DNA from: Verrucomicrobiota bacterium
GTDB lineage: Bacteria; Verrucomicrobiota; Verrucomicrobiia; Limisphaerales; UBA11358
Direction: 5' to 3'
Length of the DNA stretch: 36,148 nucleotides
Assembly: GCA_028872915.1 (NCBI GenBank)
Contig: JAGWNY010000032.1
Span: 1-36,148 of the forward strand
Shown: in pieces, positions 24,553-33,812 of the stretch
Position numbering within the stretch: the stretch's first letter is position 1
Layout of the letters: every line of letters starts with the position of its first letter
Position numbers and translations under genes: made by a program
The notes under the pieces: generated by a model
The model's database searches: none
Told to the model about the DNA's origin: nothing
The model's input: only the letters and a program-made list of their open reading frames with translations

Positions 24553-25943
24553 AAGGTCCGGTCGTGCAAAGAATCATTGCCATCAGCGGTTTGACATGGA
24601 AGGCGGCGATCCGCTTCCGGCTGTTTCTTGTGGTGGCCGTTCTTCTGGTACTGGCGGTCGCGGGTCTGCCACTGGTCATCGAGAGCGATGGTACCGCGCG
24701 CGGCTTTGCGGAAATCATACTGACGTACACGTTGAGCGTGACGACGGCGCTGCTGGGACTGTGCACCTTGTGGCTTGCGTGCGGCACGCTGGCCCGGGAC
24801 ATTGAGGAATGCCAGATGCAAGTGGTTGCGAGCAAACCGGTGGCGCGCTGGCAAATCTGGATCGGCAAATGGCTCGGCATCGTTACGCTGGACGCCGCGC
24901 TGCTCATTCTTACCGGCGGGTGCATCTACGGCCTCATGGAATGGCGGGCGGCCAGTCTGCCGGCGGCGGAACAAAAGAACTTGCGCGAACAGGTGCTGGT
25001 GGCCCGCGGCGCGGCCAGTCCACCCGGCGTCCAGGCGGAAATTGAGGACAGGACGGCGCAAATTCTCGCCGAACGGCTTAAACAAAATCCGGGCCTGGCG
25101 AACTTATCGGAGGCGGACAAGGCGGATGTCGTCAATCAAATCCGTTCGCAGGTGGAATCGGGTTTTGAATTGGTACCGCCCGGTTATTCGCGGCAATGGC
25201 GGATTCACCTTGGGGTTGCGAAGGATTTTCTTCGAAACAAGCCGATGCAGTTGAAGATTAAATTCAATTCCGCGGGAAGCCCCTACATCAGCTATTCGGG
25301 TTATTTTGCCGTTGGCGATCCTACCACCGGGAACAACTGGCAAAGCGGACTGATGACGGGCCTGGCGCCGGGTCATTTCCATGAGTTTTCCATTCCGGCC
25401 AATCTTTTTGACACGAACGGCATCGTGAACATCGTCTTTTCCAACCCGAACGATACGGCGCTCCTCTTTCCGACCACGGACGGCATCCAGGTCCTCTATC
25501 CTGAAGGGGGTTTTGCGATGAACTTTGCGCGGGCGCTTGGGGTGATTTTTTGCTGGATGGCGTTGCTGGCGGCGCTCGGTCTGGCGGCTGCCAGCTTTCT
25601 GTCATTCCCGGTGGCCGCGTTTGTTTCACTGTCCCTGCTTCTCATCGCTTTTTCGTCTGGCACGCTGTTTGATGCGGTGGCGATGAGCGGCTTCGGTTCC
25701 AGTCCAAATGAGGTTTCCATCGGCGACCGGATTTTGATTCCATTATTCAAGGGCATACTCGCGGTGACGGATCTGACACACACAGTTTCGCCCATTGACC
25801 GTCTGAGCACGGGGTACGCGATTTCCTGGACGACGCTTGGCGTCACCTTCTTGCGGGTGGTTTTGGTGCTGGGCGGCGTACTCGCGGTGGCGGGGATAGC
25901 GATGTTTTATCGGCGGGAACTGGCCGCGGCGCAAAGCCAGTAA
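24549..25943 (+). CDS. ABC-2 permease with large extracytoplasmic domain
   Basis: 464 aa, TTG start overlapping the ATPase stop (4 bp). Three hydrophobic helices lie before residue 135 (about 22-40, 55-78, 108-130), with the ATPase-docking loop ARDIEECQMQVVASKPVARW at about 80-100. A soluble insert of about 185 residues (about 135-320) follows, with a charged helical front (LREQVLVARGAASPPGVQAE) and a beta-rich back (LKIKFNSAGSPYISYSGYFA). Three or four helices close the protein (about 325-375, 425-455). The insert may bind the exported substrate or a periplasmic partner. The docking-loop motif links it to the permease at 16292. Confidence 0.82.
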   Translation: MKGPVVQRIIAISGLTWKAAIRFRLFLVVAVLLVLAVAGLPLVIESDGTARGFAEIILTYTLSVTTALLGLCTLWLACGTLARDIEECQMQVVASKPVARWQIWIGKWLGIVTLDAALLILTGGCIYGLMEWRAASLPAAEQKNLREQVLVARGAASPPGVQAEIEDRTAQILAERLKQNPGLANLSEADKADVVNQIRSQVESGFELVPPGYSRQWRIHLGVAKDFLRNKPMQLKIKFNSAGSPYISYSGYFAVGDPTTGNNWQSGLMTGLAPGHFHEFSIPANLFDTNGIVNIVFSNPNDTALLFPTTDGIQVLYPEGGFAMNFARALGVIFCWMALLAALGLAAASFLSFPVAAFVSLSLLLIAFSSGTLFDAVAMSGFGSSPNEVSIGDRILIPLFKGILAVTDLTHTVSPIDRLSTGYAISWTTLGVTFLRVVLVLGGVLAVAGIAMFYRRELAAAQSQ

Positions 25944-25952
25944 GATGGGACG

Positions 25953-27479
25953 ATGAATGCCCTGACAAAAAAGATACTTTTGACGTTGGCGGCTGTGGCG
26001 CTTCTGGCGGGCGCGGGCCGGTTCCAGGGATTGTTGAACCGTGATCGGGCGGCCCTCAAATTGACCATTTCCACCCCGCTGCGCGACGCGCCGCCGGTTC
26101 TTGCTTTTTCGACGGTGGCGCTGGGAGGTTTTCGGGGGTTGATCTCGAATTTCCTGTGGATGCGGGCGGATCGGCTTCAGCAGGCGGACAAGTTTTTCGA
26201 GGCGGTGCAATTGGAGGACTGGATCACTGACCTCGAGCCTCATTTTGCCGAGGTTTGGGCGTTTGAAAGCTGGAACATGGCTTGGAACATTTCGGTAAAG
26301 TTCAAAGACGCCAAGGACCGCTGGCGCTGGGTGCAGCACGGGCTGGAGATGCTCCGGGATAAGGCCCTGAAGTATGATCCCGATTCCGTGATTGTTTACC
26401 AGCAACTTGCGTGGATCTTCCAATTCAAGATGGGGGCCAACGTTGACGACGCCAATCGCTATTACAAGCAACAATGGGCGGAAGCGATGACGCCGTTTTT
26501 CGGTCCCTACGGCACGAACATCGCCCATCTCGTCCACCCGGTGACGGCCGCGGACCAGGCGGAAGCCGCGACACTGCGCGAAACCTACAAGATGGACCCG
26601 GCGCTGGTCCAACAGGTCAACCGGCAATATGGCCCGCTGGACTGGCGTTTGCCGGAGGCCAGCGCCATTTATTGGGCCGTCAAGGGATTGCAGGTGCTTA
26701 AAAATCACCCGGATAAAAAGGACCCCGCCTACATCGTGATGCTGCGCCGGGCCGTCTTTCAGTCCATGTCACAAGCCTTCAAGCATGGCCGGATCATCGC
26801 CAATCCTTACGTTCAAGGGATTGAACTGGCGCCGGACCTCGATCTCATTCCCAAGGTCAACGATTCCTATCTTGAGCAAATCAAGGAGGACCCAGGCGAC
26901 ACGACGATTCCCGATGCCCAACGCTATTTCCTGGCCGATGCGGTTTATTTCCTTTACGAAAACGACCGCGTCACGGAAGCCGCGCATTGGTACAAATATC
27001 TCGTGAAGAAATTTCCCGACCTGCCTCTCATCCAGGACAAGCTGGATTCCCTTCCCAAAAACCTGACGTTGAACGAATACGTCATTGAGCGGGTGCAGGA
27101 GGACATCGGCGAGACGTCACAGGACCGGGTGGCGGCGGCGATGGAGGCCCTGCTCACTCACGCCTACCTGGACCTGGCGATCGGCCAAAATTCGCGGGCC
27201 ACGGGCTACGAATTGCTCGCCCAACAGGTTTATGATCATTATCAGGCGACCTGGGGCGAAAAGTATCGCCGCGCGATTCTTCCTCCAATGGCCGACATCA
27301 AACGGTACGTCCTGGATCAACTTCTTGATCCGGCAAAAAACACCATTCCCTTTGCGGCCCGCGCGGCCATCCGCACCCAACTGCAAATGCCGCCGGAAAC
27401 CAATTCCGCGGCCCCGTTTGCCATTTCGACCATTACGAACGCGCCCTCTTCCGGTTCCGGCACAAATTCGGCGCGCTGA
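25953..27479 (+). CDS. Membrane-anchored helical protein, TPR-like, unknown function
   Basis: 508 aa, ATG nine bases after the permease. One N-terminal helix (about 6-25, KKILLTLAAVALLAGAGRFQ) looks like a signal anchor. The rest is soluble and mainly helical, with spacing and Trp/Tyr/Ala placement that recall tetratricopeptide-like repeats (FLWMRADRLQQADKFFEAVQ, EVWAFESWNMAWNISVKFKD, VIVYQQLAWIFQFKMGANVD, DAVYFLYENDRVTEAAHWYK), and a Ser/Thr/Asn-rich end. No family recognised. As the last gene of the cluster it is probably an extracytoplasmic partner of the transporter or SPFH complex. The cluster ends here; the next gene is convergent. Confidence 0.75.
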   Translation: MNALTKKILLTLAAVALLAGAGRFQGLLNRDRAALKLTISTPLRDAPPVLAFSTVALGGFRGLISNFLWMRADRLQQADKFFEAVQLEDWITDLEPHFAEVWAFESWNMAWNISVKFKDAKDRWRWVQHGLEMLRDKALKYDPDSVIVYQQLAWIFQFKMGANVDDANRYYKQQWAEAMTPFFGPYGTNIAHLVHPVTAADQAEAATLRETYKMDPALVQQVNRQYGPLDWRLPEASAIYWAVKGLQVLKNHPDKKDPAYIVMLRRAVFQSMSQAFKHGRIIANPYVQGIELAPDLDLIPKVNDSYLEQIKEDPGDTTIPDAQRYFLADAVYFLYENDRVTEAAHWYKYLVKKFPDLPLIQDKLDSLPKNLTLNEYVIERVQEDIGETSQDRVAAAMEALLTHAYLDLAIGQNSRATGYELLAQQVYDHYQATWGEKYRRAILPPMADIKRYVLDQLLDPAKNTIPFAARAAIRTQLQMPPETNSAAPFAISTITNAPSSGSGTNSAR

Positions 27480-27785
27480 TGGATTGTTTTTTTGACGGCG
27501 GAGGCGCGAGCGCTATTTGTTATGTGCCGAATTCTCATTATTCGGATGCCGGTTCGGAAAAAAACATGACCACCATTCGGCTGTGACAAGTTTGCGCGGG
27601 ACGAACGTAACCCGCCAAATACGGCCTCCAGTGTCAATAGCGAGGACTGACACGTTTACGCCGCTGCTTGCGGACTGCCACTATTTTTTTGGGTCCTTGC
27701 GGATGGCCTGTGGGAAAATCCCCAGCTACTTAAACCGGTTTTCGACTTCCTTGAAATGGAAATCGAGCGCGTTTTAAAGCCGGGG
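27480..27785. other. Intergenic region between convergent genes
   Basis: 306 bp between the ends of two convergent genes; it should hold terminators for both, but I find no convincing stem with a T-run. A 10-bp palindrome AAACCGGTTT is at 27732-27741. Nothing else is supported. Confidence 0.35.
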
Positions 27786-28421
27786 TCACAATGATTTGTT
27801 GGCGTCGAAGCGGGCGACGGCCTCTCTGCGGGAATGGACATGCAGCTTTTCGTAAATGCGCTTCACATAAGTGCGCACGGTGTTCTCGCTGATTTTAAGC
27901 CGGTCGGCGATTTCCTTGTAAATGCCCCCCCCGGCCAGCAACGTGAGCACTTGTGATTCGCGCTCGCTCAATTGCCCGGCATCGGGAACGGGAACGGGCA
28001 AATGTTTGAAAAATTCGACGACTTTGCGCGCGACGCGCATGGTCATCGGTGCGCCGCCTTCGTGGACCTGTTCGATGGCGCTGACAAGTTCCGAGGGCGG
28101 CCGGTTTTTTAAAATATAACCGCTGGCGCCGGCGCGAAGGGAATTGAAAACCAGATGGCTGTCTTCATACGTGGTGAGCATCAAAATGCGCAGCGCGGGG
28201 AATTGCGCTTTCAGTTTGGCGACGCATTCGATGCCGTTCATGCCGGGCAAATGGATGTCCACCAGCAACACGTCGGGCTGGTTTTTCACGACGCCGATCA
28301 GGGCGACTTCCGCGGTGGCGTAGGCATCCAGACATTGCAGGGCCGGCGCGCGGCGCAACAGCGCCAGGATGCTGTCGCGGGTTTTGCCGTCGTCTTCCAC
28401 GATGGAAACAGAGATGGGCAT
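27786..28421 (-). CDS. NarL/LuxR-family response regulator
   Basis: 211 aa. The receiver domain (about 3-120) has the acidic pair D10-D11, phosphoacceptor D55 (VLLVDIHLPG), T83 (LMLTTYED) and K105 (GYILKNRPP). The LuxR-type HTH at about 148-205 (LSERESQVLTLLAGGGIYKE, then ISENTVRTYVKRIYEKLHVH) binds DNA. It lies 3 bp after the giant sensor kinase on the same strand and is its obvious partner. Likely targets are the divergent tandem secreted-protein genes from 31636, by position only. Confidence 0.93.
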   Translation of the reverse strand: MPISVSIVEDDGKTRDSILALLRRAPALQCLDAYATAEVALIGVVKNQPDVLLVDIHLPGMNGIECVAKLKAQFPALRILMLTTYEDSHLVFNSLRAGASGYILKNRPPSELVSAIEQVHEGGAPMTMRVARKVVEFFKHLPVPVPDAGQLSERESQVLTLLAGGGIYKEIADRLKISENTVRTYVKRIYEKLHVHSRREAVARFDANKSL

Positions 28422-28424
28422 ATA

Positions 28425-31400
28425 TCAGGAATGGCTGGTTGAATTGGGTTGCGGCCAGAAATATTCGAAGGCAATGCGCGTGCCGGCGCCAAGCTTGCTA
28501 TGTATTTCAAATCGTCCCCCGATTTGTTCGGCGCGCTGCCGCATGTTGCGCAGGCCGTCGTCGGCGCCGTTGTTGGGCGCCGTATCGAAGCCGCAACCGT
28601 CGTCTTCGATTTGCATGACGATGGATTGGCCGGTGGCATTGATTTGCAGTCGGACCGTGCCGGCTTGCGCGTGGCGGATGATGTTGTTGAGAGCTTCCTT
28701 GGCGATGAGAAACAAATTGTGCCGCAATTCGGGTGAGACGGCGCGATCCGGCAACTCGGCCGGCAAATCAAGGATGCATCGGACGTTTGCGCTTTTCAAA
28801 AATCCCATGGCAAATTCGCCGATGTAATCAATCAATTCCGGCAGCGTGTTGCTGCGCGGATTAATCGCCCAAACGGCGGCATCCAAAGATTTAATCGCTT
28901 CGCGTGCCGCGTCCAATCCTTCGCGGACATAGGCGGCGGCGTCGCGCGAACCGGTTTCCTGCGAAGCCAATTCCAACAGCAATGTCACTCGCGTCATGCT
29001 CGCACCCAAATCGTCATGCAAATCTTTGGCGATGCGCGCCCGTTCGCGGTCAACCATCGCCTGCTGCTCGACAACGCGCAACCGGCGGCGCAATCGCCGC
29101 AGTGAAATATAACGCACGCTGACGGCGACGATGGATATCAAAAGAATGAGGGCGGCAACGCGGAACCACAATTGTTGCCAAAGAAACGGTTCAATTTCGA
29201 AAGCGACGGACGCGCCGGTTTCGTTCCAAACGCCGTCGCGGTTGCCGGCCCTGACCCGGAAACGATATGTTCCCGTTGAAAGATGCGTGTAGCTCACGCT
29301 ACGCAGTGTTCCATTTTCAATCCAATGGTCGTCGAAGCCGTCAAGGCGATATTGAAACGCGACGCTTTCCGGCGCGGTCAAATTGATTCCGGTAAATTCA
29401 AATTGCAACCGGCGGTGTCCGGGCGAAAGACGAAAGGTCACATTGGGATTTTCCAGATCCACGGCGTTGGTGACGGTCATGGGATTTCCGTAAACGGCAA
29501 TCGTCTGGTCATCGGCGATAATTTTGGTGAGGAGCACTCGGGGCGGCTGCGAATCCTGCCGCACTTGGTCGGGAGTAATTACAGCCAGCGCCGTGCGCGT
29601 CGGAATCCAGAGCCGCCCGTCGCGGCTGCGTAAGGCGCCTGGGGTGGCGCCAAAATTGGCGTCCAGCATCGGAACGCCTTCATTCGGGCCATATACAATG
29701 CAATGGAGTTGATTGATTTTGCCGGCGGCCAATTCATCAAATTCCCGCACGCGAATTTTGAAGATGCCGTGGTCCGCGCCCAGCCAAAGCCATCCGCGAC
29801 CGTCGAAGAGGATTTGCGAAATTTCATTATCGAACAATCCTTTGTCGAGCGATGCGCGGAAAAAGTGTCCGTCCTTATAGCGTCCGATTCCCGAACCGGC
29901 AAATCCCATCCACAGGCTGCCGTCAGATGAAACGCGGAGCGTGCGGATGGAAATCTCTTTGCCCATGACGGCGACCGATTCATCCGTCATCCTGCCGTTG
30001 CTGATTTTCAAAAGATTTCCATTGGCCGTGCCGGCCCAGATATTTGCACTGTCATCTTCGGCCATGGCGCGGATGACGTTCACGTCCGGTGACGGTTGAA
30101 AATTCTGAAACTTTCCGTTGTGCAGCCGTTCGATGATTTCGGGCACGCTGCCGCCAATCCAAATGTCCCCGTTCCGGCCGGCCAGCAGGCAATGAACGTT
30201 CCGGCTGCGAATGTTGCCGCGCGCCCGCCAGACCGTAAAGGCGCCGTTTTGGAGGCGATACAGGCTGCGTTGCTGGGTGCCAATCCAAATCGCGCCATGG
30301 GCGTCCGCGGTCACGCAACTCGCGGCAATGCCGTCCAAAGACGCGTTGGTAAAAGTTTTCCAAAGACCGTTGGTGCGAAATACGAGCAATCCATTTTGCG
30401 TGACCGCCCAAAGCGTGCCGTTGGTATCCTGGCACATGGATTGCACGGCTTCAAACGGCAAGCTGGTTTCCGCGCCTTCCAGCGTGATGGCCTGGCGTTG
30501 AATCCGATCCAGTCCGCCGCCGCCGGTTCCGGCCCAGATATTTCCTTCGCGGTCTTGTAGCAGGCACAAGATCTGGCGATACGACGTGGGAACGGATTCA
30601 AAATGATTGTGGGCAAAGTAAAACAAGCCCTTGTCCGATGTCCCGATCCATACGCCGCCGTTTCTGTCTTCGAGCAAAACGGGCAATTCCATTCCCGGCG
30701 GATGAAACGTTCCCAGTTCTTTCAGCTTTTCGTGTTCATGAAATTTAAAAAGTTTGCTGCCCGTGCAAATCCAAATGCCGCCGTCGCGCGCCGGAGCCAG
30801 ACGAGTGGCCATGGGTTTGCCCGGCAATGAAAATAAAGATTGGAAACGACCGTTTTCAAATTTGCCGAATTCACCGCCTTTGGCGAAGCACATTTGTCCG
30901 CCGGTATCAACGGCCAGCGAACATACCGGACCGTTCAGCAATCCTTCACCGGTTCCAAAGAGTTCGGCCTTGCCGTGCGACAACCGGCAGGCGACTCCGT
31001 CGCGATACGTGATCCACAAATTGCCGCCCGCATCCTCGGTGAGCGATTGCACCACGGCATTTTTCAAACCGTTCGTGAACAATTGCATCGCGCCTGATTT
31101 CGAGTGAACGACCGGGCCGTGGTCCAAGGCCATCCACAAGCCGCCATCACGACCGGTCAACAACATGCTCGTGCGTTCTCTCGTGCCCGGCGCAAACAGC
31201 TCGCGCGGGACAATTTCAAAACTGTTGCCGTCAAACCGCGCGAGATGCGTCGGCGTGGCCACCCATAAATAACCGTCAGGCGTTTGCGCCAGACTCGTCA
31301 CGATGTTATTGGGCAAGCCGTCTTCCATCTGCCATTTGCGGAGCGACCAGGAGGCATTGGTGGAAGCGGCCAGCAATTCGCCTGCGGCAACAGCCAAAAG

Positions 31401-31457
31401 GCCGGCCAAAAGCAATAAACGCTTGAGCAAGTTCAACCGTCGGGGCACATAGAACAT
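28425..31457 (-). CDS. Sensor kinase with periplasmic propellers (Reg_prop, Y_Y_Y)
   Basis: 1010 aa from ATG 31457, chosen because MFYVPRRLNLLKRLLLLAGL begins a good signal peptide; ATGs at 31490 and 31499 are alternatives. A long periplasmic part (about 30-620) consists of repeated propeller blades of the form 'D..G.LW.....G......' (GYLWVATPTHLARFDG, GGLWMALDHGP, GGNLWITYRDGVA, GGVWIGTSDKGLFYF, GNIWAGTGGGGLDRI and others). A Y_Y_Y domain follows (FQYRLDGFDDHWIENG, then SVSYTHLSTGTYRFRVRAGN), one helix (VAALILLISIVAVSVRYIS), the phosphorylation box RARIAKDLHDDLGASMTRVT and an ATPase domain (IAKEALNNIIRHAQAG, IEDDGCGFD). This is the layout of carbohydrate-responsive sensors in Bacteroidota, but with a separate regulator and no fused one. 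Confidence 0.93.
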   Translation of the reverse strand: MFYVPRRLNLLKRLLLLAGLLAVAAGELLAASTNASWSLRKWQMEDGLPNNIVTSLAQTPDGYLWVATPTHLARFDGNSFEIVPRELFAPGTRERTSMLLTGRDGGLWMALDHGPVVHSKSGAMQLFTNGLKNAVVQSLTEDAGGNLWITYRDGVACRLSHGKAELFGTGEGLLNGPVCSLAVDTGGQMCFAKGGEFGKFENGRFQSLFSLPGKPMATRLAPARDGGIWICTGSKLFKFHEHEKLKELGTFHPPGMELPVLLEDRNGGVWIGTSDKGLFYFAHNHFESVPTSYRQILCLLQDREGNIWAGTGGGGLDRIQRQAITLEGAETSLPFEAVQSMCQDTNGTLWAVTQNGLLVFRTNGLWKTFTNASLDGIAASCVTADAHGAIWIGTQQRSLYRLQNGAFTVWRARGNIRSRNVHCLLAGRNGDIWIGGSVPEIIERLHNGKFQNFQPSPDVNVIRAMAEDDSANIWAGTANGNLLKISNGRMTDESVAVMGKEISIRTLRVSSDGSLWMGFAGSGIGRYKDGHFFRASLDKGLFDNEISQILFDGRGWLWLGADHGIFKIRVREFDELAAGKINQLHCIVYGPNEGVPMLDANFGATPGALRSRDGRLWIPTRTALAVITPDQVRQDSQPPRVLLTKIIADDQTIAVYGNPMTVTNAVDLENPNVTFRLSPGHRRLQFEFTGINLTAPESVAFQYRLDGFDDHWIENGTLRSVSYTHLSTGTYRFRVRAGNRDGVWNETGASVAFEIEPFLWQQLWFRVAALILLISIVAVSVRYISLRRLRRRLRVVEQQAMVDRERARIAKDLHDDLGASMTRVTLLLELASQETGSRDAAAYVREGLDAAREAIKSLDAAVWAINPRSNTLPELIDYIGEFAMGFLKSANVRCILDLPAELPDRAVSPELRHNLFLIAKEALNNIIRHAQAGTVRLQINATGQSIVMQIEDDGCGFDTAPNNGADDGLRNMRQRAEQIGGRFEIHSKLGAGTRIAFEYFWPQPNSTSHS

Positions 31458-31510
31458 TAAATCACTTGGAAAAATTGAGCAACATAACATCGCAACCACG
31501 ATTTTCCCCG

Positions 31511-31531
31511 TGTCACATGAATGTCACATGA
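31511..31531. promoter_or_regulatory. Tandem 10-bp direct repeat, candidate operator
   Basis: TGTCACATGA occurs at 31511-31520 and again at 31522-31531, one base apart, so the centre-to-centre spacing is 11 bp, about one helical turn. This would place two regulator contacts on the same face of the DNA. It lies in the short gap between the divergent sensor kinase and the first secreted-protein gene, the expected place for the binding site of the regulator encoded at 27786-28421. Function is inferred. Confidence 0.45.
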
Positions 31532-31635
31532 AAACAAAATGGACGTTCGCGGAATCGCTGCTATTGTTGAACTGAACACCAAACATGGAGCCGGACTCAG
31601 TCATTGTGTCTGCTCTCGAACATTCAAAAATCAAT

Positions 31636-33726
31636 ATGGAATCAAATGGTCTTGGAGTCCGGATGCTGGCCGTCTTGCCAGCAACGTTGTTGCTCACAAT
31701 CGCGGCGCGGGCACAAATCGGCAGCGGTTGGAGTGTTTACACACCCAGCGAAAAATTTCAATATGAATCCAATGACATCGGGTTTTCCATCAGTCCTCCG
31801 CCCAGTTATTTCAATAACGGCTACTGTCAATTCAACAGAACCAATCCAGTGGATGAGTTCCAATTGTTGACGCACAATTCCAACCGCGCTGAAATTCGGG
31901 TCAACGACGATTACTCCACCGGCTCACACCAGTTTCAGGCCGACGTTTTGATTGCCACAACGACGACGACCGGTGAAACAATTCATCAAATCTTTAACGG
32001 CCCCGCCGGTCCGTGGCTGCTGATTAAAGAAACGAGCAATTACTTCGGCAGCATCCACGTGGGTGCGGCCACTGCTTCGCTGGCGACCAACTTGTATGGG
32101 CGCTGGTTTCAGTTCAACAGCATCAATGACATGAGCGATGATCAGACTTATCTCTACGTGAACGGGCAATTGGTGTGGCAAGGGACGAATCCCGGCGGAA
32201 CTTTTTACACCAAATATGGCGCCTATGGAACGCATGATGATGCTCATCCGGCTGACATGGTCTTCAGCAATGTGGTTTTGTTCACCGGAGGCACTCCCAC
32301 CGGCAACGCGGACTTTTCGCTGTCAGCTTCACCGACCAGCCAGTCGGTGACCCAAGGCAACAGCGTGTATTACACAAACACAGTCAGCGCCGCCAACGGG
32401 TTCAACGGCACGGTTGACTTGAGTGTCAGCGGATTGCCAGCCAATGCAACCGCCAGCTTCAGCCCGCCTTCCGTGTCTGGTTCGGGCACATCAACACTCA
32501 CGGTTGCGACTTCAACCTCGACGTCCACAGGCACCTACACATTGACCATCACCGGAACAAGCCTGACTAATTCAACAACGGCAACAGTCAATCTGATTGT
32601 CAATCAGCCCACGAGCCTGCCCGCAGGCTGGACGGATGCGGACATTGGCAGTCCGGCCAACGCAGGCTATGCCACTTACGCCAACGGCACTTTTACCGTT
32701 TCCGGCAGCGGTTCGGACATCTGGAATAGCTCCGACCAATTCAATTACGCCTATGAATCGGTCTTGGGTGATCAAACCGTCATTGCCCGCGTGGTTTCGG
32801 AGAACGGCACCGACGGTTATGCCAAAGCCGGTGTAATGATTCGTGAATCCTCCGCCGCTGATGCTGTGGAAGCTTCTGTCCTGCTGACGCCCACCAACGG
32901 TGTGGCGATGGAAATCCGACCCGCGACTGGAGCATCTTCAATCAACATGACCGGCTGGATCCGGAATGTCTTGCCTCCGCAATGGGTTTCGGTGGTGCGT
33001 TCAGGCGATACTTTCAGCGGTTATTATTCCGCCGACGGCTCAAGTTGGACATTGATTGCCAGCACAAATTTGAGCATGGCTTCCAGCGAATTGGCGGGGT
33101 TGGCAGTGACCTCGCATTACGTCCTCTCCGCGAACACAGCCACCTTTGACAATGTGAGTATTAATGCGCCACAGCCACAGCCGCCGGCGGCGCCATCAGG
33201 ATTAATATCGGTTTCAGGAGACAGCCAAGTCGCTTTGAACTGGACGGCTTCTTCAGGAGCAAGCAGTTATAATGTCAAACGCTCAACGGTCAGCGGCGGG
33301 CCATATACGACCATCGCGAGCGGAGTGACGAGCACCGCCTACACCGACACCAGCGTCGTCAATGGCACGACGTATTACTATGTCGTCTCCGCGGTCAATT
33401 CAGCCGGGGAAAGCCCCAATTCAAGCGAAGTGAGCGCCACGCCGCAGGCGGCGCAGGTGCCGGCGGCACCGACCGGATTGACGGCGAAAGGAGCCAAAAG
33501 GAAGATCGGTTTAAGTTGGAACGCTTCAAGCGGAGCAACCAGTTACAACGTCAAGCGTTCGAATGTTAGTGGTGGACCTTATACAACGATTACCGCGGGG
33601 GTGACGACGACTGGCTATACCGACAGTGGAATCAAGTCTGGCACGACATATTATTATGTGGTATCGGCCCTCAACGCCGTGGGCGAAAGTCCTAACTCCA
33701 GCGAGGCAAGTGCCACAGCGAAATAA
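31636..33726 (+). CDS. Secreted multi-domain protein, polysaccharide-lyase-like, copy 1
   Basis: 696 aa from ATG 31636, which begins a signal peptide (MESNGLGVRMLAVLPATLLL, cut near ARA-QIG); the frame opens 17 codons earlier at 31585. Domain order: (a) a jelly-roll domain (about 27-222) with RAEIRVNDDYSTGSHQF, IHQIFNGPAGPWLLIKET and TFYTKYGAYGTHDD, which resemble the R.E.R, Q.H and Y..Y..Y motifs of PL7/PL20-type polysaccharide lyases; (b) an Ig-like domain (about 225-325); (c) a concanavalin-like module (about 330-525, ITARVV-type core, YAKAGVMIRES); (d) two fibronectin type III repeats (about 530-612 and 620-696, each with SYNVKRS and TTYYYVVSA). The lyase link is by motif resemblance only; no substrate can be named. 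Confidence 0.8.
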   Translation: MESNGLGVRMLAVLPATLLLTIAARAQIGSGWSVYTPSEKFQYESNDIGFSISPPPSYFNNGYCQFNRTNPVDEFQLLTHNSNRAEIRVNDDYSTGSHQFQADVLIATTTTTGETIHQIFNGPAGPWLLIKETSNYFGSIHVGAATASLATNLYGRWFQFNSINDMSDDQTYLYVNGQLVWQGTNPGGTFYTKYGAYGTHDDAHPADMVFSNVVLFTGGTPTGNADFSLSASPTSQSVTQGNSVYYTNTVSAANGFNGTVDLSVSGLPANATASFSPPSVSGSGTSTLTVATSTSTSTGTYTLTITGTSLTNSTTATVNLIVNQPTSLPAGWTDADIGSPANAGYATYANGTFTVSGSGSDIWNSSDQFNYAYESVLGDQTVIARVVSENGTDGYAKAGVMIRESSAADAVEASVLLTPTNGVAMEIRPATGASSINMTGWIRNVLPPQWVSVVRSGDTFSGYYSADGSSWTLIASTNLSMASSELAGLAVTSHYVLSANTATFDNVSINAPQPQPPAAPSGLISVSGDSQVALNWTASSGASSYNVKRSTVSGGPYTTIASGVTSTAYTDTSVVNGTTYYYVVSAVNSAGESPNSSEVSATPQAAQVPAAPTGLTAKGAKRKIGLSWNASSGATSYNVKRSNVSGGPYTTITAGVTTTGYTDSGIKSGTTYYYVVSALNAVGESPNSSEASATAK

Positions 33727-33812
33727 CGGTTTTTATTTAATGTCAAGCTAAACACAAAACAATGAGCCGACGCAATTATTGTGGCTGCTCGCAACCAAAC
33801 AAACAAAGAAGT

